Shown: one piece after another, positions 19,272 through 19,424 of the stretch
Position numbering within the stretch: position 1 is the first letter of the stretch
Layout of the letters: each line of letters begins with the position of its first letter
NCBI GenBank assembly: GCA_958430865.1
Contig: CAUDNR010004309.1
Location: 33,645-53,068 of the forward strand
Reading direction: 5' to 3'
DNA: 19,424 nt
Source: Entrophospora sp. SA101
Taxonomy: Eukaryota > Glomeromycota > Glomeromycetes > Entrophosporales > Entrophosporaceae
The notes under the pieces: generated by a model
The model's database searches: none
Seen by the model: only the letters and a program-made list of their open reading frames with translations
Told to the model about the DNA's origin: nothing
Made by a program: the position numbers and the translations under genes

Positions 19272-19424
19272 TTTGTAAAGTAAAATTTTATTCTTGTGTT
19301 CTAAAACCAAAGTTTTTTAAGAAAAATAGTAATTATAAGGGTCTTGACAATTTTAATTTATAGTGACACAAAAATCACTGCAAATGAACCAGTTTTTGGC
19401 TATTAAAAATAACTTAAAAATTTC

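Noticed and set aside
1..19424. CRISPR arrays, tRNA or rRNA genes, bacterial-type operons
   Set aside because: No spaced identical repeats, no cloverleaf-like sequence and no rRNA-like conserved blocks were seen, and the genes have spliceosomal introns.

Overview
The window looks like nuclear DNA of a very AT-rich, intron-rich fungus, most likely an arbuscular mycorrhizal fungus of the Rhizophagus type (Glomeromycotina). The grounds are the strong AT bias, short GT-AG introns of about 66-136 nt, abundant AT and trinucleotide microsatellites, a fungal chitin synthase, and a tyrosine-kinase-like (TKL) kinase gene carrying Sel1 repeats, an architecture I recall as greatly expanded in that lineage. 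The assignment comes from pattern recognition; no database was searched.

Layout. Bases 1-5126 hold no gene I can support. They contain a small nested transposon-like element (280-723), microsatellites, weak possible remnants of decayed coding sequence, and a tandem-repeat and CA/CT-rich region just before the first gene. Bases 5127-8604 (+) encode a four-exon, 1046-residue chitin synthase of the Chs3-like type (class IV, division 2). Bases 8605-10058 are intergenic with a GAT microsatellite. Bases 10059-13923 (+) encode a nine-exon-group (ten-exon), 960-residue microtubule-bundling protein of the MAP65/Ase1/PRC1 family with a long basic Ser/Asn-rich tail. Bases 13924-15999 are gene-free.

Bases 16000-18532 (-) hold a five-exon gene with an N-terminal four-helix bundle like that of MLKL (HeLo-like class), a degenerate TKL pseudokinase, Sel1 repeats and an Asn/Gln/Thr repeat tail. 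Every splice junction keeps frame, yet one in-frame TAA lies between the helical bundle and the pseudokinase. Upstream in tandem on the same strand (18789-19271) is a truncated paralogue with only most of the helical bundle. The two share 214 bp without a mismatch and then become clearly divergent at a sharp boundary.

The chitin synthase and MAP65 genes look like ordinary conserved genes for wall growth and microtubule organisation; I see no operon-like link. The minus-strand pair is the accessory part. It resembles the executioner-plus-pseudokinase design of necroptosis-type cell-death proteins, and both copies as sequenced would give helical-bundle products without the pseudokinase. That functional reading is inference.
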